The notes beneath the pieces were generated by a model that did no database searches, had not been told where the DNA came from, and was given only the letters and a program-made list of their open reading frames with translations. Position numbers and translations under genes: made by a program. A stretch of 64,000 nucleotides of DNA from the NCBI GenBank assembly GCA_963693365.1, contig CAVNZM010000015.1, positions 310,001 to 374,000 on the forward strand. The letters are read 5' to 3'. Within the stretch, counting starts at the first letter, position 1; every line of letters begins with the position of its first letter. Source of the DNA: Amoebidium appalachense (Eukaryota; Ichthyosporea). This document shows, piece after piece, positions 45,241-56,973 of this stretch.

Positions 45241-46401
45241 TGTGTGTGTGTTGGGTATGGGTGTCCCTGTGCAGTTGGGGTGTGGGTATGTGGTTGGGGT
45301 GGAGGTGGAGGTGGGTGTGGGTGGGTGGTGTGTGAGAGCAAGTGTGCGTGCCACATGTGTTTGTGTCTACATGCATGGCCTGTGTGTGTGTGCCTAGGTG
45401 CATGTGCCTGTATTGCTGTATGCACCTTTGTGCTGCACGTGTATGCACATGCCAATACGTGCACCCATGTCTGCGCCTAGCAACCGCCAATAATGCAAGT
45501 AGAGATGTGCAAGACACATTTACCCTACTCGAGTATCATATTTGTTTACGAGTAAAAGGGTTGTTAATCGTATCTGACGCGGGTAGATATAAGGGAATGA
45601 TTGTCAACATTTAAAACGGATTTTTTTTGATTGCATGATGCTTGGCACACGACATTTAGAATGCACATCTGATAGCTCTGGATTTTTAGAAGTTTACAGT
45701 GGAACCACAAAATGCTATATGTTGCCCGCATGAGCAATAGAGTCTGAGACCAATATCAAAGCACGATACTTGCACACGTGTAGGTGCTAGGGCAACATAT
45801 TTGCAGGCACATGCAATTGCAACCACGTGTGCACGTGCACCTTGTGTTGCATAAACAGGTGTGTTCATCCAATCAGCACATCATCATCTGATCCGTCTTA
45901 ACCAATCAGAATCAGGTAGGCGAGGTGTTCTATTCAAGTGCCGTGGACATGTCTAGGCGGGTGGGTGAGGCCTTCCCCACTTTGTGGCCAGGTTTTCAAC
46001 CCCGCCCCCTCCTTCCCCCCCCCCCCCCCCCCCCCCCCTCCCCCCTTTCCCCCCCAAAAAGAAAAGGAAACAACAACGAAAAAAGAAAGGAAAAAAAAGG
46101 ACAAAAAAGGAGTGCAGCACACATCACTCTAGAACATTCAAGCGTGTGTCTAACCAACAAACGGCTCTGACGAGCATCCCAATGATGATCCCAGTGTCAT
46201 TGCAGGGCGCGGGTTGGAATGTTGATTTCTGGCTGTGATTGGTGAACGGTATCCAATGATATGCAAGCATTCGCTGCTGGGCACATGTACGTCAACTTAT
46301 TGATACACGCTCATATGCACATACGCGCCCACATGAATGCACACATGCACAAGCGCATGTGCACACACACACACAGGCACACACACACACCGCGCGTGCG
46401 C

Positions 46402-46486
<85 letters not shown>

Positions 46487-46698
46487 CAAGGAGGCAGGCC
46501 TCATGATTGCGTATGAGCCGTCTGTTGCTGTAGCTGGTGACATCATTATAAGGTTCTACGACATAGCGCAGGTACGTAGGTGTTGTCTTGTTGAAATGTT
46601 GGGTCGATTACGTGGTTTGAGAGAAACGGCAGGGCAGCTTTCCAGAACTACCTGTAGAGCCTTAGAGCCTGCGAATGGTAGATCCACCCAAGTGCGAG

Positions 46699-46745
<47 letters not shown>

Positions 46746-47389
46746 TGTGTGTGTGTGCGTGCGCACGTGTGTGTGTGTGTGCACGTGCGTGCCTGTGCAC
46801 GTGTGCGTGCATGTGCTCGCATGAGTGCGTCCCTGCGCGTGCGTATGTGTGATAATACTCCGTTTGAATTGATTTGTATGTTAATCCTCGCCTTGAAGAT
46901 GTTTTATGGAGAAAAGACGTACGTGCAAGTTGCAACCGCCCTCAGCTGATTCACCAGAGCACTGCATTGATGAAATAGAGAATTACTGAAAGTCCCTGTG
47001 TCTTATTGGTGCAATATCACGCAGGGCTGGCTGGGGCTTGGGCTTGGCAGTGAAGAGCCTCGGCAGGACTTATTGTGGCGATTTCAGGTAACATTTAATC
47101 AGATTTTGCTCCTCATTGCCATTTATAGCTGTGGAAGAGGGGCTCTATTGCCGGTGTCTTGCGCTTGCGCAGCCAGTTAATCTCCTTTGCAATTGCTCTA
47201 ATGCCTTCCCCCCCCCCCCCCCCCCCCTCTCTCCCCGTCCCCTCCCTGTTTTGATTTCTTGAAGAGAGGTTTCCCATCCAAACTTCAAAAAGAACTTCTT
47301 GAAACACAAGGCAATGCTAAACCACCCACAGCCTCCAACCTTGCTAACCCAAGCGCACGCAGTCTGACACACACAGAAACGCATACACG

Positions 47390-47442
<53 letters not shown>

Positions 47443-48033
47443 ACACACGCACACACACACACACACAATACCCTCCACAGCTCAACACTCGTTTTGTGAC
47501 TCTAGGCGTCCCAATGGTTTTCCAAAAAGCCGACATTGATGATGCGGTAATGCTGCCATGCCCCCCCCCCCCCCCCCCCCCCCCCATCTAGAAAGTCGGA
47601 ATCCACGGATTTCAAACAGTCGGGGAAGGGCGGAGAGGACGAGAACGTAAAGTGGACAACCTTAACTGAAGGGAGGGGGGGGGGGGGATAAGGGAACAGT
47701 GAAGCTGTTTGTGTGTGTGTGTTTTTTTTTTTTGGGGGGGGGGGGGGGGTGCGTGTGTGTTTGTGTGTGTGTGTGTGGTTTTTTTATGGGGGGGGTGGGA
47801 TGGGGGGGTGAGGAGGGATAGGGTTTTTTCTTTTCGTTTCTTTCCTTTTGTTGTTCTCCCCTCTGCCCCCCTCCCTGTTTCCCTTTCTTTTTACCATTCG
47901 AGTCATTGAGGTCTTATTCCAGACAACCATCGTTTGGGTGGGTACCAGCCCCACCTTGAATGTAGGGATCAGAGGTGATTGCATGATATTCTCTTGTAAC
48001 CAAAAAAAGACAGGACAAATTATGTACATAGCA

Positions 48034-48089
<56 letters not shown>

Positions 48090-48366
48090 TCCCAGCGCAG
48101 GGGTCCGCCTGAGGATGGGTTCTGCGTATGTTGCATACTGCGGACGTTGCTAGCTGATGTGGCATGCTTTTTGTTTGCATTTGCTTGTGTTCGACACTAT
48201 GTTTTACATCGTGTATTGTACTTATCACATTGTTCCGTGTTCCGCATTCGACCCCCCATTCTACCCCCCCCCCCCCCCCCCCCCTCCTCCTCCCCCATCC
48301 TCCCTCCTCTTCCCCAGGCCCAGTACATGTATCTATACATTCACGTCACACACACAGACGCTGACA

Positions 48367-48409
<43 letters not shown>

Positions 48410-48594
48410 AAACAAAAAAACAAAAAAAAAAAACACACACACAAACCCACCCACCCACCCATCCACCCACCCACCCACCCACACATGACACATGTACACA
48501 CCCACAGCACGATGACCGGTTCTTAAATGGGAATACTTTCCGGGTCGAGCTCTTTTTTGAGGTCCCCCCCAGTGGAGATGTGACCTCCACCTGA
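38900..48594 (+). CDS. PTEN-family phosphatase with C2 domain, 13 exons
   Basis: Exons: 38900-38956, 40410-40502, 41165-41233, 42302-42359, 42868-42949, 43547-43711, 44392-44488, 45041-45151, 45916-45964, 46486-46571, 47025-47087, 47481-47546, 48508-48594. They join without any indel into 360 codons and TGA. Residues 1-45 match the PTEN N-terminus ([28 protein letters not shown]). Tyr-rich ERPYDY and the WPD loop GWPDHHAPP (Asp102) follow. The P-loop is [10 protein letters not shown] (Cys134, Arg140). [18 protein letters not shown] leads into the C2 domain (residues about 208-355: [40 protein letters not shown]). The family dephosphorylates the 3-position of PIP3 at the plasma membrane. Differences: the two P-loop lysines of PTEN are Leu and Arg, and the WPD loop resembles tensins. 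The protein ends right after C2, with no regulatory tail or PDZ motif; no SH2, PTB or J domain follows. Confidence 0.93.
41821..42000 (-). repeat. Dispersed repeat R1, reverse copy ending in poly-C
   Basis: On the plus strand it reads CCTGAGGATGGGCTCTGC, TGTACTTCGTACTTTTTGAC and finally GCATTCAAACCCCC running into a poly-C tract. This is the reverse complement of the R1 copies that follow poly-G. GGTCGAAACTC at 41853 matches the far end of the 15437 copy. Confidence 0.78.
42172..42287 (-). repeat. Dispersed repeat R1, reverse copy
   Basis: Plus-strand landmarks: GATGTTGCATACTGAATGTT, TTCTCATCATGTATTTGTAT, TTCCGCATTCTAACCCC. It lies 300 bases before exon 42302-42359 of the PTEN-like gene. Confidence 0.75.
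43601..43630 (+). other. Catalytic P-loop of the PTEN-like phosphatase
   Basis: The CX5R loop [10 protein letters not shown] within exon 43547-43711. In human PTEN it is HCKAGKGRTG. Cys and Arg of the catalytic pair are present, so activity is expected, but the two lysines that give the pocket its charge for PIP3 are replaced by Leu and Arg. Confidence 0.92.
46402..46485. repeat. (CA)n microsatellite forming an acceptor
   Basis: About 40 CA units end directly as ...CACACAG at the start of exon 46486-46571 of the PTEN-like gene; the repeat itself supplies the AG. Confidence 0.96.
48105..48256 (-). repeat. Dispersed repeat R1, reverse copy between C tracts
   Basis: CCTGAGGATGGGTTCTGCGT, TGTTGCATACTGCGGACGTT, then GTTCCGCATTCGACCCCCC leading into poly-C. 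Preceded by the poly-C tract at 48036-48088 (53 C). Confidence 0.78.
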
Positions 48595-49081
48595 TCAGTC
48601 ACAAGAATGCGCGCTTCTTTAGGATGTTCCCCGCTACCTTCAAAACCCGACGGTCCACTTTGCCCACTGGTGAACTTTGGCATTTCCCAGGCACACCTGC
48701 ACGCGTGCACCTGTCTCCTATGTATTTGTAGACACAAATTCTTCCTTACTGTATTCGATTTGGATGTCTGTGCTACCCCAGGCACCATGCCCTATTGGCA
48801 CACACTCTCACCACAAACACGGGCAAACAAGCAGCCCCCCCTCCCCTCCCCCTCTTTCCCCACGTGCACTCATGCTTGTGCACACATGTTTGCACCAAGA
48901 TAGGAATAGAAAATGCATGAAGGACACATAATTCCTCTAATTTTAGTGTGCATATAGGTGGCCAGCAAGGCCTGTTTCTTGTGTCTGGATGTCGCTACGA
49001 CCCCTGCCTTCCTCTGTAGTTATGAAAGCGGTTTATGCATGTACAGTACACACCAGACTACATACATCACTGGAGTATGTA

Positions 49082-49087
49082 AATAAA
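49082..49087 (+). terminator. AATAAA, possible poly(A) signal of the PTEN-like gene
   Basis: A canonical hexamer 488 bases after the stop codon. Nothing else supports it. Confidence 0.3.
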
Positions 49088-49989
49088 TTCATAATGAATG
49101 CACAGGTTCGAGAATAAGAAGAAGACAGATGTTGTGTTGGATGTACATCCTGCCTTACATACACAAATACATACTCTGAGATTTTTTGTTTCCGTACAAA
49201 GAGACATGTGAATTTATTTGTCACAGACCACTGCTTCGTTGCAAGGATGGAAGAGGAGGAGCCTATTCGGATAAAACCACATTACCATTACAAGTTGAGC
49301 CATTCAATGTGCATGCTTTGTTTCACTCACTTATTTCATTCACTTGCGCAAGGTATTCTAAGATTACCTCTGCATTATTCAATTTGAAGTCACTCACTAT
49401 ACACATATAGGTGTAAATACACGGAATAGACTCACGTTATGTGCATTCTTCAGCAAACCACCACAAGTCTGCATTTCCCTTAGAGTTACTTATTTATGTG
49501 CACATTTTCTGCCTGTCCAGTCCAGTGCAACCAAAAGGCACTTACGTAAAAGGATAAAAGGCACACAGAGATATTCAAACAACTACATCCCTCCCTCCCC
49601 CCCTCCCCTCCTCCCCCATACTCAGTCGCCTGCCCTTTTACGCACAAGCTACTCGAAAAAGCATGCGGGCATCTCGCGAAATCCACAGCATCGCATTAGC
49701 GGCGACGCAGAGTCCACAGGTCATATGCAGAGAGGTGCCACAACCAACTGTGTGGAAAAGGTGGGGGGTGAGACAGTATGCGCACACACGAACACGAAAG
49801 CATACACATCACAAACACGAGACGATATTTGAACAGAGCCCATCATCAGACGGGGAAAAATAGAAAGGACCAGTGGAAACCTCGGGACCATAGGCCGATA
49901 TGCCAAGCGTTGGTTGTGCATGCGCTGAGGCAGCAGAACAAACCCTGATTTCACAGCCTAAGGACGAGGATCGCACATGGAAATAATGG

Positions 49990-50335
49990 ATGCGCGTCAG
50001 ACAACATTCCGCCCCTACGACAAGTACCGACCACCCCAGCAAGAAGGCGCCACCCTGACTAGGGGGAAAATGGGCCCGCGCACAAGGCCGCTACGACAAG
50101 TACCGGAACCTCCACCACGAGGGCTTTGGCACCACCTTGGCTACGCGGGAAGAAGAAAGCAATGAAAAGGAAACAGAAAGAATTGGTGCGTTACAGACGA
50201 CCTTCCGCGCCCACGAAAAGTACCGACCACCTCCGCCACGTAGGCTTTGGCGCCACCCTGACTAGGGGCAAAATGGGCCCGCGCACAAGACCGCTACACC
50301 AAGTACCGGAACCTCCACCACACGGGTTTTGGCTG
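49990..50335 (+). repeat. Tandem duplication, unit about 145 bases
   Basis: Both copies contain CGCCACCCTGACTAGGGG, AAAATGGGCCCGCGCACAAG and AAGTACCGGAACCTCCACCA, in the same order, separated by about 47 bases. GACAAGTACCG also recurs inside each unit, so the unit is itself partly repetitive. Confidence 0.85.
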
Positions 50336-50551
50336 GGATGGTGAAAGGATAACAAAAAGGAAAGTATTAAACAACGGCACAAAACCATTTCACTCCCCCC
50401 ACCCACCTGTTTGTGTAACCTGGCAGCACTCTCTCACGTGTCAAAGAGCCGTTTTTATGATGGCGTTGCAGTAAGCTTTGCTGTGGCATGTCGTTCAATC
50501 ATCATCGGTCAGTTTCACCTCCATCGTCAAGTATCGTCAACTAGCAGTGCC

Positions 50552-50658
50552 ATGACCGACCCTTGTGCTATCTGCATGAAATGTTGTTACAAGCTTGTTC
50601 AGAAGCCGAGCAAAAAGGCCACTGGTTTCTCCTTCCCGTCTCAGTCTGTTGGGAAAGA
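50552..50658 (+). CDS. Possible first exon of an unknown small gene
   Basis: ATG followed by MTDPCAICMKCCYKLVQKP, then Lys/Ser-rich sequence, and a good donor (AAAGA then GTAAGACAG). The Cys pattern CAICMKCC and normal codon use suggest coding. However, I cannot find a matching second exon: candidate acceptors at about 50709 and 50763 run quickly into stops. Treat as a weak candidate of unknown function. Confidence 0.25.
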
Positions 50659-51120
50659 GTAAGACAGACATGGGGCAAACAAAGGGTAGAATGCTACACT
50701 GCACCCCAGCACACCTATTTACGTATGGATGTAGAGTTCCCGACTGCCCGTGCCCGTGCAGATCTTGGATGGTCACTGCGGTTTCTTGACCTTTCATATG
50801 CACACATCAAAATGCTTCTTCCACGGAGTGAAAACCCAACCACAAGCGCAAAACCAACCTGAGCGTCAAGAACTTCATGCTCAGGCTTCATGGTGTCTTT
50901 CGGTAACCTGAGCGACATCTCCAACGCCCATGTAGGTTTCAGACATTTTTTCTTCCGAGTGCGTGTGCTCTTGGCAGAAGGCTGGAAAGAGGTGAGAAAT
51001 GCTCCCGCGTCTCAGACAAAAAGGATGTTTTGTTTGACGGTTTGTTTTTTTATTGTGTGTACTTGAGGACTGACGGTGTGATGGAATGAGCATGAATTCG
51101 CTTGCTGTACGCCGATTCTG

Positions 51121-51594
51121 ATTGGTGTGACCCGATTGAATTAATAGAAATTCAAAAGTAGCCAAATTTGTCTATTTTATAACGTGATTCACTTCCTGAT
51201 TGGTTCAGGCAGGATTACGTAATTTCCTTCCGATCGCTAATTTCGGTTCGGGTTAAAAAGTGCGTTGAGCTTCTGGAATGTTGAGATTTTATAAAGAGGC
51301 GCATCCGACTGAATCCGCCTAGGTCTTCGCCAATCGACCTTCGCGCTAATAGTGTAGCACCCCTGTAAACGCGGCTTAAAAGGTGAACAAAGTCTCTGCC
51401 GATTACTCTTATTATTAAAATAAAAATCTGCGATTTGCAAAACTTTCTGCCGGAAGGAAAAAGTTTCCTACTACATGGAACCAATCCGACCCGAAACTCC
51501 AGCGCCGAACTTCACGGCAACACCAATCAGATCATTATCTTGATTTCTTGAATAGACATATTTGGTTAAAACAGACGTAATGTTTGCTGATTGG
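51121..51594. promoter_or_regulatory. Cluster of six CCAAT boxes
   Basis: CCAAT in either orientation at 51121, 51199, 51330, 51481, 51523 and 51590, in AT-rich repeat-free sequence. It looks like a promoter region, but I cannot identify a gene start on either side. Confidence 0.35.
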
Positions 51595-52536
51595 CTCCGT
51601 ATAGCTGAGTAAGCGAAATCATGCTGATGGAATGTCGGTGAGTAAGTCATCGTGATTGTGCAATAATCATAATACAAGAATTCTGGAACACGTTACACCA
51701 GTTTGGAAATGCTCTGCTCTCCGCCAAGGAGAGAGCCTGGCAGCCTGCCGGCAGGCCTCTCCCCTCGAGCTAGCGTCTTTGTCTTTTCGGTCAAGGCCTA
51801 GGCCTACTCAGCCTGAGGCCTTGCTCACGGTCCAAGGACGACAGTGTGTATTCTGAGGCCTTGCAAGTTGCCACCAAATCCATTCAGCTTGGCTATGTAT
51901 GTACTGAAGTCACGTTTCAAATCCCCATCGACTCAATAACACACGTAAAAAGTTAGATATCGATGGTGTTCCTTCAGGATAAGATATGCACATATCTTCG
52001 CTTATGTGAGCGGGCGGCATGCTCGCTGCGCTCAGCTCAGTACAGGAAGGGCGTCTTGTCTGCAAGGTCACTGCTATTGTGTCATTCCGCAGGGTGGCAC
52101 CGATCATGTGTTTACCTCATGGCCTCAGCTGAATGTTCCGAGTCTTCGTTGTTTAAAATGGTGCACAGGTATACGCACACACCGAAGGCATATACACATA
52201 GTGTGTTGCAAGTTGTTTGTGTACGTCCTCCCCCCCCCCCCCCCCCCCCCCCCCCGGCCCCTAACCCATCACCCCCCCCCCCCCCCCGGGCCCTTCCCCC
52301 TCAAACACGCACAAGCAAACCCCTGTGTCCCCCCCCAGTTGAAAATGTGAGCCAAAAGGTCACACACACACACACACACACACCCACACACACACTCTCT
52401 CTCTCTCCCGCCCCCTCTCTCCCCTCCCCCCCCCCCTCCCCCTCTCCCCCAGTCTCTCTCCCTCTCCCCTACCTCTTACACCTCTCTCCCCTCCCTCCCC
52501 CCCCACCCCATCCCTCCCCCTTCCCCCCCTTTATCT

Positions 52537-52692
<156 letters not shown>

Positions 52693-52852
52693 CACACACA
52701 CACACACCGCCCGTCTCTCTCCCTCTCCCCTACCTCTTACACCTCTCTACCTCCCTCCCCACCTACCCTATCCCTCTCTCCTTCCGGCCCCCCTTTTATC
52801 TATCTCTCTCTCTATCTCTCTCTCTTCCTCTCTCTCTCCCTCTCTCTCTCTT

Positions 52853-52890
<38 letters not shown>

Positions 52891-53009
52891 TCTCTCTCTC
52901 TCTCTCTCCCCCAGCCCCCCTTCCTTTCCTTGTAGAGTAACTCTCTTTCTCTCTCTCGCTCTCCCTGTCTCTCCCCCTCTCTCTGTGACAGCCCACTCCG
53001 CTCTCTGCC

Positions 53010-53041
<32 letters not shown>

Positions 53042-53120
53042 CCCCTTCCTCCCCTCCCCCTTACTCTCTCCCTCTGTCTCCCTTCCTCCCCCTCCCCCTT
53101 TCTCTCTTCTTTCTCTCAGA

Positions 53121-53818
53121 CACACGAATTAATTAATAAGCAAATGCACAGAGCAGCACAACAGGGACGCACAAGTTCAACCAGGCTAGTGCTGTCCCTA
53201 TCAATGTGCACCCACAAAGGCATGGTTTTACGCAAGTTACAGTGCCACGCGTGCACATACACACACCGGGACACATACTATGAAACTGTTCACACGCATG
53301 CACGTCACGCACACGTGCTGCACACACACACACAAAAAAAAGCCTTCCCCTGACAGTTGCCGTACGCGTGGGTGCAAACACATCGTCGACACAAACACAA
53401 ACTCAAAAACACACGCACATACACAGCAAGCACGCATGCATGGCTTAGCGTGCTCGTGCACCTCCCACCCCCCCACCCGCGCCACTCCCCGAGCAGCTCA
53501 ACGACTCTACACCGTCTTTGATTTCTGCTCTCGATGTCCCAATGTATGCCATCCACCGTTACGCTGATCATTCTGCAAGGCTGCCTCCCCCCCCCCCCCC
53601 CCCCCTCCTCCCCCTCTCCCCCCCGGGCCCCCTTTTGCCCTTCTAGAGAACAATGAAAAGGAACAGCCAGATTCAACGCTAAGTTTGCACAAAGTCTAGA
53701 TCTTGTAAATCTAATTAGACCTGCACCAGAATATGTGGACTGGTTCACAAACTGATGATGATGAATTAGGAGATTTAATAATCTAAGAAGACACATCCGT
53801 AGTCAACACTACTAATTA

Positions 53819-53858
<40 letters not shown>

Positions 53859-55089
53859 CTTGACGCACACACACACACACGCTCCTGATAACCGTCACCA
53901 CCACCCCACCCCCTTGCCATTTACCACCCCACCACCACCACGTGCACAACCATCAAACACACCAAAGCGTGCTGAACAGCTTGGCCATAAAAAAATAATA
54001 AAAAAATAATAAAAAAAGTGTGCGCGCGTGGTGTGTGTGTTTGTGTGTATACATATGTTTGAGTGTGTGTGTGAGAGAGAGTGCACTGTGAAAGGTAGAT
54101 TCCTTGATCGGTAGCTGGCCATTGGGAATGGAGAGGGAAGGGGAGGGGAGGGGAGGGAGGGGGGGGGGGGGGGAGGAGGAGGATAGGGGAAGGGGGTGGG
54201 GGAGGGGAAGGGAAGGGGGGGAGGGGGGAATGGAGGGAGGGGAGGGGAGGGGGGTCAGTTTGGTATAGTCTCAGGACCTTAATAAACATTGGAGTCACGG
54301 CAAGCTACATACGATCATGCCCTGATGCGAAGGTGCATCGGTTTTAGATTCTATTGAACACCAACAAACACCGGTATTGAACACTTTTTTGCTAATTCCG
54401 AGTGGTTGTGCCGTGAGCCCAAGGTCTTTCGAAAGGGACGTACACTGCCCCGGCAACTTACTTGTACTAAATGAAATGCCATGTGGACTTTAGTTTGGAG
54501 AACGAGAAGGGACGTATATCAGAAAAGCAAACCATATTTTCTTCATGTGTTATATTGTGTCCCTGCCAAGGGGACGCGCAGAACCAAGAAATTGCTAGTA
54601 TACATACAATACAGCATTACCCTTGGTCAACTTGCAATTGTATCACATGTGGGGTCACTGAGGACGGGGCTACTTAGCCTAGCAAGGCTTGGCCATAATG
54701 CATGTGAAGTAAATTAGTGGGCCCAAAAAACAGTATTGCCTCGAAGAAAACACTTCGCATTCTATAAGTCACGCAGGTCACATAATAATAATGATACAAT
54801 TCAGCAAGTGCCGTACACCTTTTGGCATCTCAGACGTATACACCTGTTACAGTACAAACCTACGTGTGTACACAATATAGACATGTCATAGTATGTGTCT
54901 CACGATGTCTTTGCTGTCTGTGATTTGTGTGCATATGTGTGCATATGTTTTTAAGACTTGCGTGCATGCAACCATACTCGTTCGAAAAAGCAGATTTGGG
55001 TAACTTGCCCTTCATTCATCAAAATACTCAGCACCGAAAAAAAGTCCAGATCTTTCGAAAGGGTATATATAGGCGAGAAGCTCACTGCC
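53121..55089. other. No gene recognised
   Basis: Contains poly-C at 53589-53605 and 53821-53856, a G-rich stretch at 54120-54255, and otherwise ordinary sequence with only short open frames. AATAAT repeats near 53990-54015 are the only AT-rich motif. Confidence 0.5.
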
Positions 55090-55557
55090 CTACATATCAT
55101 ATGACATGTATGATGTGGACCCGCACGCCGATGCATAGAACAAAGCAAAGCGCCTGTTCGCAGCTAAACACGTTCGGTTATTAAACTTGCGGCAGTGTTT
55201 TGCCCTCATACGCCTCTGCACTTCTCTTCTCTCCTCCTCCCCCATAACATTGAAATCCAACTCCTTCTCCACAAACTGCGTAGATTCACTGAACGACACT
55301 CGTCGCTTACCCGTTCCATTTGGCGTGTCCGACTCGCTGCTGGTTTCAGAGCCGTTGCTGGTGGCTGAATCTACGCTTGTTACAGACTCCCTCGGAAGGC
55401 TTGCCTGTATAGTGGTGACATGCTCGAACTCGAATCTCTGATCTGTGATGATGTTTTCTGGCCTGGGTTGGTGCCCTCCCTTGAGCATCTGCAGGGAATA
55501 GGGCACCAGGCCGCACGACAACTCAAGGTGCGCCGTGGTTGATACAACTATAAGCAC
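55090..55557 (-). CDS. Coding exon(s) with a PP1-docking-like RVSF motif
   Basis: A non-repetitive open frame of 155 codons that looks coding: a Ser/Thr/Asp/Glu-rich segment, then KRRVSFSESTQFVEKELDF and EEERREVQRRMRAKHCRKF, ending at TGA-type stop position 55090. KRRVSFSE contains the RVxF motif by which regulatory subunits dock on protein phosphatase 1. Such proteins act as PP1 targeting or inhibitory subunits, but RVxF occurs by chance, so this is a suggestion. The real exon may start at one of the acceptors CCTTGAG (about 55529) or CCCTGCAG (about 55491). The EDR2-like gene to the right ends at 57892, so this is probably a separate minus-strand gene; its other exons were not found. Confidence 0.5.
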   Translation of the reverse strand: MLIVVSTTAHLELSCGLVPYSLQMLKGGHQPRPENIITDQRFEFEHVTTIQASLPRESVTSVDSATSNGSETSSESDTPNGTGKRRVSFSESTQFVEKELDFNVMGEEERREVQRRMRAKHCRKFNNRTCLAANRRFALFYASACGSTSYMSYDM

Positions 55558-56352
55558 CTGTCTAGGTGAAGTTCACATACACTCTTTGGAAAACAATGGT
55601 GCTTTGATGTAGGGTAGTAATGAGCAGTCATGTGAGTGAGATGGGAGAGCTCGAAATTTGTGTGAGATGGGAGAGCTCGAAATTTCTCATAAATAGATGC
55701 AAGTGAAAAGGCAAGTGCACAATAATGTTTGCCTATAAGCAATATCGCTAAGCTTAATAGAGAGTCTTTCACCGCGTCTTGTCACCCATCGTTACAAAAT
55801 ACACAAACAAGAGAGGAAACAAGAGAGAGAACACTGCGATTCTGTACATATAGTATCGGTGTGATTGTAGGCCTGCGTTTTTGTTCGAGACACTGCCAGA
55901 GTCCAGCAGGCCGCCACGAAAGAGCTCGTGAGCCATTCGGCAAAGTGCGTGCATGACCTTAGGCTAATCATATACTTCCAAAAGTCCTCATTCTGAGTCG
56001 TACTCGTATCACAGTCACTTACTGTGATGTTTGATGGCTGCAAACAGGAACACACTGCTGAGTTCCTGTTAGCTGCTGCTTTATGACACGTAAAATAAAT
56101 AAGACGGCCATATTTTTTAACCTTGCGGGCCACGTTCTAGAGGCAAACTTCACTGTGACTTGAAATAAACATGCAGTTGCAGCAGTTCTGAGTGGCCTAA
56201 CACAACTGATAACAGTGCTGGCACGGATTGGATGAGAGTTTTATTGAGCGGAGGGCAGAGCCGTGCAAACAATGTGCTCGCTTCGAAGCTGCTGGTCCGG
56301 GCCTGCTGGCGGGAGCCGGCGGGCCGTCCGGCAAAAGTTGATCTACATGCCT

Positions 56353-56399
<47 letters not shown>

Positions 56400-56882
56400 C
56401 TCCCTCCCTCCCCGAGGTGCATGGTTCAAGTTGGGCCTTGTAGTGGGGGCTTGAAGCGGTGTGTAGGCCCATCTCAATTAGTATCCTGACTTATTTCAAA
56501 TGACGGTATGACCGGTGTCTACTGTGTTCAAGACGTTAGCTCCCCGAGGCAGTGGCTAGCGCTGGGAGTGAAACGGGATAAATAAAAAATAGAAGTGTTA
56601 ATCTCAGGGTCGTACGGCCCCCAAAAAACCACAATCCTTCTTCTTCTGTGTCCTTCCTTCTTAGCTTTCTACAACTCCGGCCCCTTTATATTTTTCATTT
56701 TTTTCTTATTGATTTATTTTTTTGTTTTTGTGTCTTTCTTTTTTTTCTTCTTGTTCTTTTTCGCTTTCGTCGTTTCTCTTTCTCTTTTCTTTTTTTTCGT
56801 GTGTGTGCGCGCACACACGTGTGTGTGTGTGTGCGTGTGTGTGGTTGTGTGTGTGTGTGTGTGTGTGTGGTTGTGTGTGTGA

Positions 56883-56914
<32 letters not shown>

Positions 56915-56940
56915 GTGGGGGGGGGGGGGGGGGGGAGGGG

Positions 56941-56973
<33 letters not shown>

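Larger units (their letters stand above)
48595..50550. other. Downstream/intergenic sequence with a tandem duplication
   Basis: Ordinary-composition sequence to 49700. At 49815-49850 there is the R1/R2 core CAGAGCCCATCATCAG. Two copies of a roughly 145-base unit follow (49990-50140 and 50187-50335), which make Pro/Arg-rich open frames. No convincing gene. Confidence 0.5.

Noticed and set aside
46206-46238. Possible extra exon of the PTEN-like gene after CATTGCAG
   Set aside because: It reaches a stop after about 10 codons, while joining 45964 to 46486 keeps frame and C2 homology.
46892-46948. Possible exon starting ATGTTTTATGGAG
   Set aside because: It does not fit the phase between 46571 and 47025 and has an in-frame stop.
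50001-50344. Pro/Arg-rich frames at the 50-kb duplication
   Set aside because: The frames follow the tandem duplication and differ between copies, so there is no sign of protein constraint.
51963-52189. Plus-strand frame before the C-rich block
   Set aside because: Cys/Ser-rich with no motif; it continues straight into microsatellite translation.
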